From positions 1-7,178 of the forward strand of contig JAOAAM010000122.1 of assembly GCA_026418875.1 (NCBI GenBank): 7,178 nt of DNA. The letters are read 5' to 3'. Below the pieces are notes generated by a model. That model did no database searches, had not been told where the DNA came from, and saw only the letters and a program-made list of their open reading frames with translations. Made by a program: the position numbers and the translations under genes. This document shows positions 6,865-7,178 of this stretch, piece by piece. The DNA comes from Gemmataceae bacterium (GTDB taxonomy: Bacteria; Planctomycetota; Planctomycetia; Gemmatales; Gemmataceae). Each line of letters begins with the position of its first letter. The first letter of the stretch is position 1.

Positions 6865-6918
6865 ATCCGCCTCGGGCGATGCCCTGACCCATGCCTCGAC
6901 ACCTAAGCGGAATGAGGG
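6865..6918 (+). repeat. Direct repeat, copy 2 (right flank of the toxin-antitoxin cassette)
   Basis: The core at 6873-6896 is identical to 5931-5954, with the same ATCCGCCTCG before it and CGGAATGAGGG (6908-6918) after it. Read in the frame of the oxidoreductase-like gene, it still spells P-P-R-A-M-P-stop, so it looks like a second copy of that gene's 3' end. It lies in the 108-nt gap between the antitoxin start and the ACT gene. Confidence 0.85.
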
Positions 6919-6932
6919 CCGGGGAGGGCATC
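6878..6932. repeat. Inverted repeat touching the ACT-gene stop codon
   Basis: GATGCCCT (6878-6885) and AGGGCATC (6925-6932) are perfect complements around 39 nt. On the - strand the hairpin would begin at the last bases of the ACT stop codon, so it could act in ending that transcript, but it has a long loop and no T-run. The left arm is part of the direct repeat core. Confidence 0.4.
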
Positions 6933-7176
6933 AATCTTCCATTAAGTCGTGGTCGCCAAAAATCGTAAAACCCATGCGCGAAAGGGTGGCGACAGCGGTT
7001 TCATGATCGGCGACGTGCAACGCTAAGGCGGCACAGCCATCCGGCCCGACCAAGAGCGGATAGGCGTAGTGGATGTCCACCTCTGCGCTAAGGAGCGCCT
7101 TGCAAATGTGAGCCAGCGGTTGTCGGCTCTCGGGCAGTTTGACGACGAGCAGGTCGCTCTCGGTGAAGGGCAGGTT
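6931..7176 (-). CDS. ACT-domain protein, C-terminal part (5' end outside window)
   Basis: The complement strand is open from the right edge to a TGA at 6931-6933, giving 81 residues. They begin 'NLPFTESDLLVVKLPESRQP' and end 'GFTIFGDHDLMED'. The order strand ('DLLVVKLP'), helix ('PLAHICKALLSAEVD'), strand ('IHYAYPLLV'), strand ('CAALALHVA'), helix ('ETAVATLSRMG'), strand ('FTIFG') is the ACT ligand-binding fold, and it looks like the second ACT domain of a small tandem-ACT protein. Such domains usually bind amino acids and control biosynthetic enzymes; the ligand here is unknown. The common ACT glycine at the first turn is replaced in 'ESRQPLAHI', so binding may differ. It is followed on the same strand by the antitoxin gene 108 nt away, but the direct repeat between them suggests they were not originally neighbours. 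Confidence 0.8.
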   Translation of the reverse strand, partial: NLPFTESDLLVVKLPESRQPLAHICKALLSAEVDIHYAYPLLVGPDGCAALALHVADHETAVATLSRMGFTIFGDHDLMED

Positions 7177-7178
7177 CG

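Overview
The window looks like chromosomal DNA from a GC-rich planctomycete, most likely of the Gemmata type. This is judged from the protein families, not from a search. The families are a membrane-anchored FG-GAP/ASPIC-UnbV (CRTAC1-like) protein with a 'YLWEVEHHG' N-terminal region, a PKMT-like methyltransferase, and an oxidoreductase-like family of unknown function.

Left part, + strand: the 3' part of an alpha/beta hydrolase (2-604) ends at a clear intrinsic terminator (689-717). Next comes a block of three same-strand genes with short gaps: the CRTAC1-like protein (762-3197), a class I methyltransferase with a regulatory domain (3225-4751) and a Gfo/Idh/MocA-like protein of unknown function (4758-5945). 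They are probably co-transcribed.

The main discovery is in the CRTAC1-like gene. A simple ORF caller splits it at a TGA (2523-2525), but the frame continues for another 223 codons and supplies the last calcium-binding-type repeat and the whole ASPIC/UnbV domain. The TGA lies in the motif D-G-[TGA]-N-C-V-W. It is followed, at the spacing expected of a bacterial SECIS element, by a hairpin with a perfect 6-bp upper stem, a 6-nt loop with G at position 2, and a 4-bp lower stem. I read this as a selenoprotein of 811 residues with Sec588 in a U-x-C motif.

Right part, - strand: a type II toxin-antitoxin pair, antitoxin (6496-6822) and PIN/VapC-type toxin (6092-6499), overlaps by ATGA. A direct repeat flanks it. 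One copy covers the 3' end of the oxidoreductase-like gene (about 5911-5975) and the other lies before the antitoxin (about 6865-6918), which suggests the pair arrived as a roughly 0.95-kb cassette. The window ends in the C-terminal part of an ACT-domain protein (6931-7176).

No rRNA, tRNA, CRISPR array or insertion sequence was seen. No stretch longer than 300 bases lacks a gene.
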